Source: Chrysoporthe austroafricana (lineage: Eukaryota > Ascomycota > Sordariomycetes > Diaporthales > Cryphonectriaceae). From it: a DNA stretch of 64,000 nucleotides. Location: NCBI GenBank assembly GCA_001051155.2, contig JYIP02000014.1, positions 62,001 through 126,000 of the forward strand, in the 5' to 3' direction. The translations under genes and the position numbers were made by a program. Under the pieces are notes generated by a model. That model worked only from the letters and a program-made list of their open reading frames with translations. It searched no databases and was not told the origin of the DNA. This document shows positions 34,022 through 45,900 of the stretch, piece after piece (the stretch's first letter is position 1; the number at the start of each line of letters is the position of its first letter).

Positions 34022-36386
34022 GTGGAGTGGAGGAGGGCTGGATTCCCTGATTTCCACCCACTCGCGGTGGCGGGCCTTACTGAGTGCTGTGTGTGCGGCA
34101 GCTAATTCCTCAGTGGGTGCTAGCTAGCGTGCGCCCCGCCAGTACCTATCGGGCAGTGTGTCAGGGCCTCTGTTGACGTCAGAACCAGTCCGCCAGTGAC
34201 AATCTGGTGGCGATGTCTGCATCTCACGCCTCTACCAACAAAGGGGTGCAGCATCTCAAGCTGCCGATGACAAGAGGATACGGGAACCCGACGGTGGTTA
34301 TGAATCCTACATGCCCCCATTCTCTTCATCCTGGGTATTGTTGTAAATTCTTGAGATCTCCAGGCGCTCCCTCCAGGCCCGATGGGCCATGAGTTGTTGC
34401 GACAGCCCGCCCGTCTCTTCACCTCTCACCCTTTCTGACGACTTTTGGTGTTCGTGGCAGGAGGATGCCGAGGCTGCCCTGGTTCAGGTGAGCCCGACAG
34501 GCTGCGAGGGCATCAAATGTTGCAGTCGCCGGGAAGCTACACAGACAGATCCTCTCCGTATGGCTGGGTGATGTGACGCACAACATACACCCCCAGCCGC
34601 TATGGATGGGGTAAGCGTCACGAGATGAACATCCAGAAGGCGGAAATCATCTCATGTGCATATTATCAAGATTCGTGCTATTTCTGTACGGACGTACGCA
34701 GATAGTACATAGTACTATGATCGTTGTGGTATATCTCCCGAGACCAAGGTTGCGGCCCACCTAGCCAACCTTCCTTAGGACTATCAGATGAGGCAAGCCA
34801 AGACATGCGATGCCACGCCACTCCGAAGGCCAACTACCATGCGCCCTTAGGGATCTAGGCCGAAACGGAGAAAGGGAGAGGGCAGGAGGAGGGGGGGTTA
34901 AAGGCTAGGGCTGATGGCAATACTGGACGGCAGTGGTGTCGGCTAGGCAGGACGGAGGAAAGCAAGAGAGAGGAAAGGCAAGAAGACAAAGAAAAAAAGA
35001 AAGAGGAGATGGGCTTCGACGTCTCCCTACGCAGAGAGGGACAAACTTCGAGGTCGGAGACGGTCGAAGTCCACGCCGACCAGACGCCAGCTCACTGGCG
35101 AATCCCGGCCTCTGGGCGGCAACGCGCTCCACCACAAGCTGTGGACCCTGCATCGCATCTTCATGTCCCCGACAGGGAGAACGGGAGGGCATAAAGCCAT
35201 TATCGCCCAAGGGCAGGCGAGACTAACCCGTGGGCACGGAGATCGCTCACTGTACGCCTGCCAAGTCCAGCCTAGTTGAAACAGGATGAACGGCAGCGCT
35301 CTCGATCGGCAGTGTACGGGCGTGGACCTGCATAACTCACTCGTCCGCCGCGTCGCTTCAACTCGCCTGGGACAATGTCTCTGGACAGGACAGCGGCAAG
35401 ACGGCATGACAGCCTCCTTCAAAGTAACATGGCTGCACGGCATGGCCCTGTCTGCTGCAGGCCCAGGCCTCTGGTCCTCTGTCAGGTTTTCCTGGCAACC
35501 TGCCCGACCGGGCAATGCGTCGAGGATGACGCAGTCTCCTCGACATCCCTTGCGCCCTGTTCTTCATGCTATTGGCCGCCCGGGTCTGGACCCTCGACCT
35601 ACACACGGGCATGCGGTGGGATCTGCCTCCGTGGTGTGGTGTGGACACCCATACTCACCCACACTAGCACCAGGGCTATGCACAATGACCCGTCGCCGAC
35701 GACCACATAGCCAAGATCCTCGCCGGCCTGCTTAACAACCTCGAGAACCGTCAACCTCGCAGACTCCCCGATGACACCGCGACATGGTATAACCCCTTCA
35801 CCGGAGGCAGACGTAATAGCTGCCCTCGCCTATGGCGCAGGGGCTAAGCCTGCCCCATCCTGTCGTGATAACAAACCCTTTCACGGCCCCTTGTGTGAGG
35901 TCGGATTCTCGAGAATAGGAAATGGACTTGCAGATTATTTTCCTGTTCTGTTACTGGTCTCTCCCTACCCCAGTATCGTCGCCCTCAGAGTCTGGTTCCG
36001 CCCATGCCAGTGACGCCACAGCAGCAGACCCGGAATCCATTAGAGCACCTTGTTTCGCCTCGCCACGTTCTATACTTCAATACTTCTCCAGAACCATCCC
36101 CGCCGTGCAAGAGGCTGCCTTGCCGTCCCCCGGTTCTTCCATAGCGGGAACAGTCGACTGAGCTGGACTCATACCTTATTCACCTGTCTCCTTATCTAGG
36201 TGCACCTCGTCGGCACATTTCCAGACTCCCATACGCCTCCTCATCGCTGTGTTCCGTGCAGGCCCGGCCTGTGCCCTACCCCGATCAAGCTTTCCCAAGC
36301 GGCCTGCCCTTATAGAACACCTTCAATCCGCCTCGGCCATAGTCCTCGATACCCCCGTCTCCCAGTCCAATTACTACAGACTCACC
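34022..36386. other. Intergenic, 2.4 kb, no supported gene
   Basis: Several overlapping open frames exist on both strands (for example 35027-35515 minus and 35286-35735 plus). None has a motif, signal peptide or splice structure, and opposite-strand overlap is typical of GC-rich noncoding DNA. A purine-rich stretch lies at about 34860-35010. The right end is CT-rich leader-like DNA before the Sur7-type gene. Confidence 0.5.
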
Positions 36387-37584
36387 ATGAAATTCACCGT
36401 CGCCATACCGCTCGTCGTCTCCATGGTGAGCTTCGTGCTCACCATGCTGGCGCTGCTCGCCGGCAGCCAGAAGGGCTTCATGGAGGACTACCACGTAGTG
36501 ATGGTCAACACGTCGACCCTCGGCCACAACTTCCTGTCGAACCTCGCGGACGGTGGCAGCAGTAGTACCACTACAACTACGTCGGCAACGCCCACCTCAA
36601 CCGACAAGGGCGTACTGGGCGGCCTAGGAGGTCTGCTCACCTCCATTGAGGCATCGGCGACCGGCGTCATCGGCTCTGTCGAGAGCCAGGCGGCTAGTAT
36701 CCTTAACGACGTTGGCAACGACGTGGCGGATAAGTTGGCCAAGGAGCTGGGGATCGAGCAGTTCTACTCATTCCACGTCCTCGATCTCTGTCAGGGCGAC
36801 TATGCCCCGAATGCCACGGCACGGAGCGCGTGGTTGAACATCTCATCGTGTACCCAGTAAGACATCCTTCGGCGTTCCTTTTATGCCAAGGCTTTTGTGC
36901 CAGGATACTGACATGTGTTTCTCGCAGGCCAATGGATTTCTGTAAGCTGCACCCAGCTCTCTAAGCTCTTTCGATTCTTTTGGCTCGCCTCTGATTCGGA
37001 TGCTAACCATATGAGCAGCCGCCATGGACATGTCATCCCTCCTCAACAAGCAACTGAGCGTCGGTCCCTTTAACGTGTCCCTCTCGGACCTGGGGTTCAC
37101 CGAGAAGCTGGAGAAGAAGCTGAGCAAGCTGCCGACCGTCTTCGAGGCCCTGGCCGCGCTGTACATCCTAAGCGCCATCTTCACCGGTCTCTCCATACTG
37201 GGCGCTGCATCAGGCCTCTTCCTCATCCCGCAGAAGGGCCGCAGGGTCCTCGTCGCCAATCTCGGCCTCGCCCTGGCCGCCGCCTGCTTTCTCTTCATCG
37301 GCAGCCTGCTATACACAGTTGGAGCCAGTGAGATCGTCAAGAAGATCCATGAAGAGAACGCCGATGACATCGGCCTCAAGGTCTCCATCGGCTCCAGGTT
37401 TGAGGGCCTGACCTGGGCCGCATTCGCGCTGATGGCCATCGCCACTGGGTATTGGGCCTGGGAGCTCATCATCGCGATCCGGGCCCGCAGGAGGGCTCAG
37501 CGCACGCGGAACAGGGGCGAGAAGTACTCCATGGAGTCCAGCCGGGATCGCGGGATCGCGGGATGGCGAGGAACTACTAGATAA
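36387..37584 (+). CDS. SUR7/PalI-family four-TM membrane protein with 14-nt micro-exon
   Basis: Exons 36387..36856, 36928..36941 (14 nt) and 37019..37584 give 349 aa. This family comprises claudin-like plasma-membrane proteins of eisosomes or the PalI pH-sensing group. The first membrane segment is at residues 5-27. A long extracellular loop with a Ser/Thr stretch contains the family cysteines (LCQGDY and SSCTQ). Three more membrane segments follow, then an Arg-rich cytosolic tail. The micro-exon supplies PMDF and joins the frames exactly: without it the halves are out of phase. Its flanks are CTCGCAG and GTAAGC. Sur7 versus PalI cannot be told apart here. Confidence 0.85.
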
Positions 37585-38594
37585 AACCTCATACTTGCTA
37601 CCTTCAGGGCTGTTTCAACCCTGTCGGGGTCAGAATCTCATGTGTCGATTAAAATTCCAGGATGAAGGCCTGGTGCCTCCGTATCGGCTGCTCATTCATA
37701 GGACTAGGAGGACTGTCCGATGCGTCGCAACCCTTCGAAAGATATCGCAAATCAGTAGGACGTGTGTTTATTGATTATGCAGCATTTTGTACACTATAGA
37801 TATCTGATAGCTACGCAGAGACTGAAAATTTGCCAATCGCCAGTTGGTGCAGACTAATGTCCGCATTTTGGTATACCGCAAGGCAATATTGAAGGCACCG
37901 GATCCTTTCGTACTTTAGGATCACACGATAGGGAGCAGATTGAATCAGGGGCAACTTGCGTTCAAGAGAACGAGTCGAGTAATATCAATGTAGCTCTCGC
38001 GGCTTCGGTTCATCGCTTAAGACAATTCATTCATAGATTGATTATTCTAGCTACCCTGGTTCTAAGTGAGTCCCGGTGAATGATAATTCTAGTTGAATGC
38101 ACTGCCGCAGCCCGTCTAGGAGCCCACTCTCGTCTTGATATACTCAACTCCTACGACTAACACTCGGAAACAGAGTGATCGTGAAGTCGACATCATTTCG
38201 AGGGGGAGCTCAGACTAAGCCACCGGTAAGGATTCTTGTATCTGCAGTCGTGACTGCTCCATATGAGGGTGGGCTTACTGCGCAAATGCATGTGCAGCTG
38301 AGGATATATGATAAAGAGAGGTATGCGCTTGAGATCAAAGATTTTGTTCCGCCATAGCTCGTTTAGGCGTGGCTCATTTGAGAAGGTGGGCAGTGCCGGA
38401 TGACACCATCTATACGCATCAGACAGGAAGATAGTGTGAAGTGCACAGCTATAGGTGAATGATAATTTCTTTCCTTTCACTCGTACTAGGTAATATCAGC
38501 CTCCTATCACAAGCTGTGATATCCCACTTCCCGGCATAGCCACCACTCTGTCCATTTCAGGGCTTGGGCTCCCTCAGAACTAACAGAAGCAGGC
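37585..38594. other. Intergenic, 1 kb, convergent
   Basis: AT-rich DNA between the Sur7-type gene and the GST stop. Open frames near 38175-38480 on both strands have no support. Confidence 0.5.
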
Positions 38595-39811
38595 TCACGC
38601 CTTCGCCTTAGCGATCCTAGCCTCCATTATGGCAACCACATCATCTTCGTTGAAGATACCGGTCACGCTCGGTGACCCGATGATTGCCTCAGACCACTTG
38701 TGGAAATTGGGAGCCTGCTCAGCCAAAGCCTTCACGAGGCTATCTGGTACAAGTCCGCGCTTCGCAAACGTTTTGAGACGGAGCACAAACGGTCCCGTCA
38801 GGCACTAAGTAGCACGGCACAGTTAACCCGGCTCATCGCTTTTACAAACGGGTGAGGGGGGCGGTTATATGTAGAACAAGGTGTCACTCGCCTCGGCAAG
38901 AGTGAGCTTGTCGCTGCCTCCAAAGAACGGGCCCGCATTGTCCAAGAGCGGTTCGACCTCCTTTACAACGGCTTTGACAAGATCGCCAGCATGTTCGGCG
39001 GCCTCATCGCCAGTCTTAGCCGTCAACGTCTTCATATACAGGCCGTTGCACTTGGAAAACCATGTATCAACGAAGAAGGCGATACGGGCCCGAGCGACGG
39101 GTCCATTGGGGTCCGATGAAGCGGGAACAAGGTGGCTTGGATAGGTGTCGGCTAGGAATTGGGCCACGATGGCGGACTCGGTAATGATCTCGCCGTTGTA
39201 GGAAAGAGATGGAACAAGTCCACGCGGGTTGACTTTGAGATACTCTTGGCTCCGAGGGACGTTGAGGTCGATGATTTCCTGCGTGTGACATCATCAGCCG
39301 TTTCTTTTTGTGCACGCGTACACACAAACTCTCTCTCTCTTTCTTTGGTCAGTTATGGTCCCAGAAATGCCCTCCCTCTCTCATACAGGAGAGCATTATT
39401 CGAGAAACCCCTCCTCCCGGCCTCCGGTCCCCCCGGACCGTTCTCTTCTCAACATAGCTTAACGGTTTGAAGAACGGTAAAGCTAGCCTATCATCTTACC
39501 TCTTCGAAAGGGACACCTAACTCTAATAGCGTGATATGTGCCCTAGTAGCCCATTTTCAGCCAGTCTGTACCGCTCAAACGTCTCGAGCGCGTTGAATGA
39601 GTTCTGCTGACTCCGCAAACAGAGACCCTGGTGTTCATCTCTGGATATGCTGGGGTATCTCGCGTTGGTCTAGCCATACCTATGCGCCCCTAAGCTGATA
39701 ATTAGTATTCACTATTTACAACAGGCTGGGGCATTGATTAATGCGAGGCGATCGCATACATGGACACCGGTGGTTGGTGTAAAGCTTGATGGCTGCTCCT
39801 TTAGAACCCAT
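38595..39811 (-). CDS. Glutathione S-transferase, omega-like, with 10-nt micro-exon
   Basis: Exons complement: 39760..39811, 39680..39689 (10 nt), 39500..39542, 38892..39278, 38595..38804 (233 aa). The enzyme conjugates or reduces using glutathione in the cytosol. The thioredoxin-like half reads KLYTNHR-CPWAHRAH with Cys16 in the omega-class catalytic spot, then NPRGLVPSL and the TES glutathione-binding turn. The helical half ends LTLAE|CLTGPFVLR. The motif CPWAHR is spread over three exons, with the 10-nt exon giving most of WAHR. The last intron has a GC donor (GAG|GCGAGT) and TTAG acceptor. The third intron is long (221 nt) and CT-rich. Sum and phase fit exactly, but transcript proof is needed for the 5' part. 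Confidence 0.82.
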
Positions 39812-40376
39812 TTTCTGAGCGTTCTATGCATACAGTGACAACGACTCGAGTATGGGTAAGATCTTCTCAAACGGACGAGATACCTAATATGATGGAGATA
39901 ACTGTGGAACCAACAAAGATGGCATAACAGACAGGTCGATGAGGTTGAGGTCCATCACATTATTAATACCCTCCCGGCACTTACCCCTCATCAGTTGATT
40001 TCAAAGCTCGATTGCATCATCTCTGGCATGATTTGCTTCACTAGCTGGGGCCAGCTAGATATCGGAGAGCATTGATTTAAACCATCTATGCGAAGTCAAT
40101 TACCTTCCGAAACGACATAACAGTGGACCACCGGAAATCTATGATCGAGCGAAGGCATAATTTACTTTGCATGACAGAGCTGTCTGCTCTGATCCTATCA
40201 AGACCACCCGTCCGGCCATGCAGCTGGATAGGCCGGACCCGGCACCGACAGAGTTTACATCGGCTTTGTTGGGTAGGCTGACCCCAACTTACCAAACAGG
40301 ATCAGTCCCTCTTCCAGACGTCCGCTGCCTTCACCTGAGTATTACCTACATTTCGCACTGACCAACCTCATCGAAC
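39812..40376. other. Intergenic between GST and ADH genes
   Basis: 565 nt upstream of the GST gene and downstream of the ADH stop; no gene or clear motif. Confidence 0.5.
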
Positions 40377-41657
40377 CTAATATTTCGCGCCTAGCTGCTT
40401 TTCCTTCTCAATCTGTTTCGGGTCAACTATGATCACCGCTTTGCCCTGAATCTTGCCGTTATGAACCATGTCGAGCAAGGCTTCAATTTTATCCAGTCCG
40501 TCAAAGACGTTTGTCTTGACTCTGATCCCATTTTCTGCGATGAAACGCATCATGTCTTCGCTTTCCTTGGGCGACGAGACCACGCTTCCATGAACCCTTG
40601 AGAAGGTCTATGTCAGCTGTCACTTCATCCCGGGGTGAGGGCTGGAGTTGAGAGGTGCAAATCATAAGTCTCAAAAGACTTACCGGATGTCCCGCATCAC
40701 AAATTCTTGAAATGGGATGACGACATCGTCTGGCTGGGCAATTTGCACCATGGTCCCGTGCATTTTGGTCACTGCGCATCCCAGAGCCGCAGCTGATGGT
40801 GCATCTGAAAGCGTGACAGTGGCATCCGCTCCGGAGCCACCAGTAGCTTCTCGGATTTGCTTGACAACAGTGTCCTTGCCCTTCCTCGCATCCAAGACAA
40901 TATCAGCACCCATGGACTTGGAAATCTCCAAGCCATCGTCCCGCGCATCGATGCCGACAACCTTCAGACCCTTCTTCTTGCCAAATTGAACGCCTAGGTG
41001 TCCCAGACCCCCTCCAGATCCGACGATCGCAAGCCATTGTCCCGCAGCGAGACCAGCCTGTTCGACCCCTCTCCACACCGTACGCCCTGCACACGCCAGT
41101 GGTGCAGCACTGAGAAAGCTGATCTCGTCGGGCAGTTTTGTTGTTGAGCGCGCATCGCAGACGGCGTACTCGGAGAAGAAGCCATTCCGGTGTACTCCAC
41201 AATGGCCTTCGACGTTGACACAATACTGCCGCCAGGACTCATTTGGGCCGGTGCAGTCGGTACACTTGCCGCAGGGGTGAAAAGGCAGTCCACACATAAC
41301 ACGCGAGCCCTCCCAGTCACCGACAGCTGCTCCACCAGCGACGACAGTGCCGGATCCTTCGTGAGAAGCAGTGACTGGTAGTGAGGTCGCGAAGACCCCA
41401 TGCTGAATCATGCTGTCCGTATGGCAGTAAGAGGCCACGGCGATTTTGACAAGCAGGTCATAGGGACCCAATCTGGCGGGATCTGGGACGTCGACAGTAT
41501 TAATCTGATAGGGTCTGTTGAACTCGACAACCTACATATAAGGAGGTTTCTCGATGTCAGCAGTGAGTTAAGTCTCCTGCCCAGTGAATAACAACGCTTC
41601 TCCGTGCATACTTGCCTGGATGGCCTTCATCTGCTTTGTGATATCTGCTGGATCCAT
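40377..41657 (-). CDS. Zinc-dependent alcohol dehydrogenase (MDR family)
   Basis: Exons complement(41616..41657), (40684..41531), (40377..40596) encode 369 aa. It interconverts an alcohol and aldehyde with NAD(H). The catalytic zinc site is shown by SYCHTDS, SHEGSG (Ser in place of the commoner Gly before HE) and ACAG. The four-cysteine structural-zinc loop is visible in PCGKCTDC...YC. The nucleotide-binding GSGGGLGHLG is present. Exon 1 (MDPADITKQMKAIQ) joins VVEFNRPYQ through an 84-nt intron with GC donor CAG|GCAAGT and TGTAG acceptor; a GT donor one step away breaks the frame. Cytosolic; substrate range unknown. The adjacent GST would fit a detoxification setting, but this is only proximity. 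Confidence 0.88.
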
Positions 41658-42983
41658 TGCTACAGCGACTGGTATGTATGGCGCAAGGAATTAGCGACGT
41701 GACGTCTCACCACGGCAGATGGCTCGTGAACAATTTTCTCAAGAGAGCGGCTTTGCGAGAGCGGCCATCAGAACCGCTAATTATTCCTGGGGTTGGAAAA
41801 ATTAAAATTCCATCAAGAGGGGCAAACGCCGATGACGTCCATCGGGTGTAATAGCTAATCGCCGTGATATCGGGGACTCCCGTTTCGGACTTAATCATAA
41901 TAGACGGGTGTACGATGTAATATATGGACGCACTCTTTTTGCACCAAATGCTACTTTCAGTCCAGTTGAACAGCTGGCATCCTTCCAATCAACCTCTCCA
42001 TATACAGTATTTGTGTAGTGCATACAGACCTCAGAAACCTTGGCTGTGTCAGCCCACCCCACCCGCCATGCTGCGTGGCCGTGTTAAAGGTCGGAGCGCA
42101 GGTATCTTCCAAGCGCCATACATGCGTCTCAACACTTATTACGAGGATGCTAGCCAGAATCCGCGGGATCATCAAGTGCCTGCTCTGCAGGCATGATTTG
42201 TTGTCCTCACCAGAATAGGCAGCCTGACCGTTTCGGGCCCCTGTCCCTCTGTGCCTCAAATTACCTTCTCACCTACTTCAAAGAGACGACTCGGCAGCCC
42301 AGCCATGCTTTTCTTAGATCCCGCCTCTTTGTGTGCTGCCATCAGGAACGTTTCAAAACTCGTGAGTATCACGCAAGCCAGCGGTCTGCTGATTTAAAGC
42401 ACCTTGTATGGAACTATGTTCAATTACGGAGATGCAATTCGGTTCCGTCGACCGATATCTAAGGCGCGACTGTCACAAGCAAGGCTGGAACTTTTTGCTG
42501 CGCCAAAACCTAAACAGTCTGCCATCTCACAAGTACGTTCTGTAGAAACACCACCTAATCGATTGAACATGGCAGCTTCATGAATTGTACTGAGTACACG
42601 CAACTCGTTGAGATCAGCGAGGCGGGCGGATGATCCGAAGTTGCTATGCAAATTTATTATCAACAATGCCAGATCTACTAAGCATGGGAGAGATGTGAAA
42701 GGCAAAGCCGGGGCGTCACCTGTCGCCTTAAAGAAGGTCATGTCAGAAGTACACCCTCAATAAAGCATCGGTCATGACCGAGGGACTGCAGGAGTGAAGT
42801 GTTGCACATAGGATTCGCTGATGCCCCTACAGGACTTGACCTTTTAATTTCCAGTTTTACTGGTTTAATCTCACTGATCGTGTTTCTCATTGCGCTGTCT
42901 CGACAGTCCGACACTCGTCTGCGGGCATCGTTTCCTGTTGTCGAAGTCGTGACCACTCCACTAGGCGGTGTATCAATCTAAAT
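41658..42983. other. Intergenic, 1.3 kb, between divergent ADH and surface-protein genes
   Basis: No supported gene. A 60-codon hydrophobic frame (42799-42981) ends just before the next ATG but lacks an ATG start. The stretch serves as upstream region for both flanking genes. Confidence 0.5.
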
Positions 42984-45900
42984 ATGGCGATTATCACGAT
43001 AACAGAGGTCCTCCTCTTTCTTCTTTCACTCATTGCCTCGAGGGCTTGGGCACAAGTTAACACGGTAGTCGCAGCTACTGATTCTGGAGAAGCTTTGGCA
43101 GATAATGCCGTGGCCTTCATCTATAGCCTGTCCGACATCCCTTTAGCCTTGAACGGTGGTTCTTTCCAAGGGGCCGCCGGCTGTTCAGGTGTCTTTACAA
43201 ACGGGCCGTGGAATATGACTGGTGGGGCTCTTCTAACCACAGGGTTAGCGGTCGACGCAGCCTTGAGCCGTTTTCAATCAACAAATAACAACTTCACCGG
43301 ATCTCAGTATTGTAGCAACGACTCCTTCGATGCCGCTACTCTAAGCATGGATGTGATAGTGGGAGCGGAATACTCAAGCATAACGAGTACAATAACATAT
43401 GCATCCAAGTTAGTTGTCTGCTATGTCTACGTTTTCCTTTTCAGATTGGATGCATACTGAGTAAAAACAGTGATCCACGAGACATAATGGTGCTTCTGGT
43501 CGATGATGATCTCGTTGCGAAACTAAACCTATGCGAGTACAGAGAATCTCTAGACCATGTTGCATCGACACAGGCGAGTATAGGATATTTGGGGGGATCA
43601 ACTATCGATTATGATAGTTCCTTGGACCTCTCGGAGGGCAATGGCAGCAACTATCAGTTTACGTCGAAACCGCTCTACATCAACTATACCACCACGCCAG
43701 GGCCGCACAAAATCGCCTTTGTGATATGTGACCTGCAGGATGCCTTTCTTGACTCGGCAGTCTTCATTAACAACGTGGATGCAATTCCAGGGGAGCGCTC
43801 AAGTTCTTTGTCAACGACCTCACGGCTCTCATCAATCTTGGTAGCAACAAGCCAGGTATTTCCGACTACGCCCCTGTCTACCAGAACCTATGGAACTGGA
43901 CCTAGCTCCAGGTCAACTCCTACAACAAGAAGTAGCAATAGGTATTCTAGCACGCCGCTCTCTACTAGAATCTATTCTGCCAGCCTCTTATCAAGGCCAA
44001 CCGTTATATCTAGCTCAAGCTCTACACGTTCACCACCTACACCCAGTTCTCAGGCTTCGAGTACGCCGCAGTTAACTAGTGTCTACTCCACTTACTCCTC
44101 GTTACCGCTGACGACTACACCCAATTCAGCGCCCAATTCTCGAAGCTCGTCTACAGTAACAAGCAATAACGTGCCTCTTGAGTACTCCGCTGTCTACAAG
44201 TATCTACTGGTCCAGCTCCTCACAATCGCTAAAGATTGTTTCCAGCTCAAGCTTTACACTTTCATCTACGTCCGCCAGTACCCAGCCTTTATCTACAATG
44301 TCAACTACTTCTACGTAAGTACCTTAGGAACACCACACCGACCGACTCGAACTTACTTAGGTCATAATTGCTTCTTGTCAAGCATATTTGAACCGGCTGT
44401 GACGAGGCGTCGTATTCCCTGTGCATAACTAATTTCGTTTTGTTATAGGCTGTCAACCGGGCGGAGTAGTTCAGTCCTACCGGGATCAATTGCATCCGTT
44501 CAAACTTCTACAAGCGTCTTCAGCAGCTCCGCCTTGGTCTCTAAATCATCGTCGTCTAAGAGTTCCTCCTCAGCCAGCTTTGAGAGATTTCAGTCTCGCA
44601 TTACGTCCAATGCAGCCTCTTCATCCTCTGCTTCTATTGTAAGAACACCATCTATCAGCTCTACGACCCCACCATACACAGCCCTTTTCTCTCTAGTGAA
44701 CTCTGCTTCGTCTTTCAGCTTTGTGTCATTACAGAGTGCCTCGTCAACGACCCGCACTTTGAGTTTGCCCTCACCATTTCATTCCCCATCGAGCTCGAGA
44801 TCGTCTAGGCAAGATCAGTCCCCGTCCCAGTCCACTCTGCCGTTAGGGTCGAGCTTCGTCACACCTACAACACTCAGTTCAGATTCCTCCCTAACACTCT
44901 CTGCTACGTTCTCCCGACAAAGCGGCTCTTTAAGTTCTTTCTCTCCAACCGTCACAAGCTGAAACAAATCATTTGAGTCAACGCAGACTATCTCAGCGAA
45001 TAGAAGTTCACCCAGCTCAACAACATCGATACAAAACGGTCAAAGCACGATCTTTTCATCAGGTTTCACGGACTCGGTGGACCTACCCCCTGTATCAACT
45101 CTGCGCTCTTCAGATTCTGACCTGTATACCAACCTGAAAACCTTCAGTCCGACTACGTCTCCTGCACACACCTTTTCAATCAACCTTCCCGCCCAAATTG
45201 ACGGGACTTCAAGTTCATCCACAGGAAGCGTAATCACCATTTCTTCCATAAAGTTGACCTCATCGAGTACTGTCATTCGGACCATCACCGATGCGATTTC
45301 CGGTCAGGCATCGACGGGGCTCTTCAGCTCGCTACCTCCGAGCTCGTCTGTCCACCGTAGTCTCAGTCAGAGTGTCTCGTTTTTCGGGGCCACTTCACTA
45401 CTTTCGACGCTGTCTACACCATCGAAGTCAAGCACACCGTCTGCTGCACAGATTAACGGCTCATCAATATTCCAAGATGTTGAAGCTACCGTAATCACGA
45501 TGAGCGCACTAACTGTCAATCCCTCAGCCAGCACCTCCATCACGCTTTTCTCTAACAGCAGCATGTCGCAAAATTCGCTACCAAACAGCACAGTGAGTCT
45601 CGTCACAGTGACCAATACTCTGCTCACCACTATTGAAAGCGCGGAGTATACGACTATCACCGTCTGGGCGGCCACGACGCCGCCGCCGCCGATGATCCGC
45701 CTTACCAGCACCGTCACGGTTTGTCCACTATGTTCAAATAACACCGACACCGGGGCGCCGTCGGCTCTTGCTAGGCTCCGAACACCTTACTTTGGGCCCC
45801 ATTGGACCGTATCTCAGACCACTAGTGCTACTACCATACTACCGGCAACACCGATTGCGATAGCTGGGACACAGACAAGTAGTTCGTCGCCGACTGGGAC

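Noticed and set aside
35027..35735. Overlapping long frames on opposite strands
   Set aside because: Opposite-strand overlap in GC-rich DNA without motifs is typical of noncoding sequence.
42799..42981. 60-codon frame ending just before the surface-protein ATG, vaguely like N-termini of fungal STAND proteins
   Set aside because: No ATG start, weak resemblance, and no downstream domain in frame.
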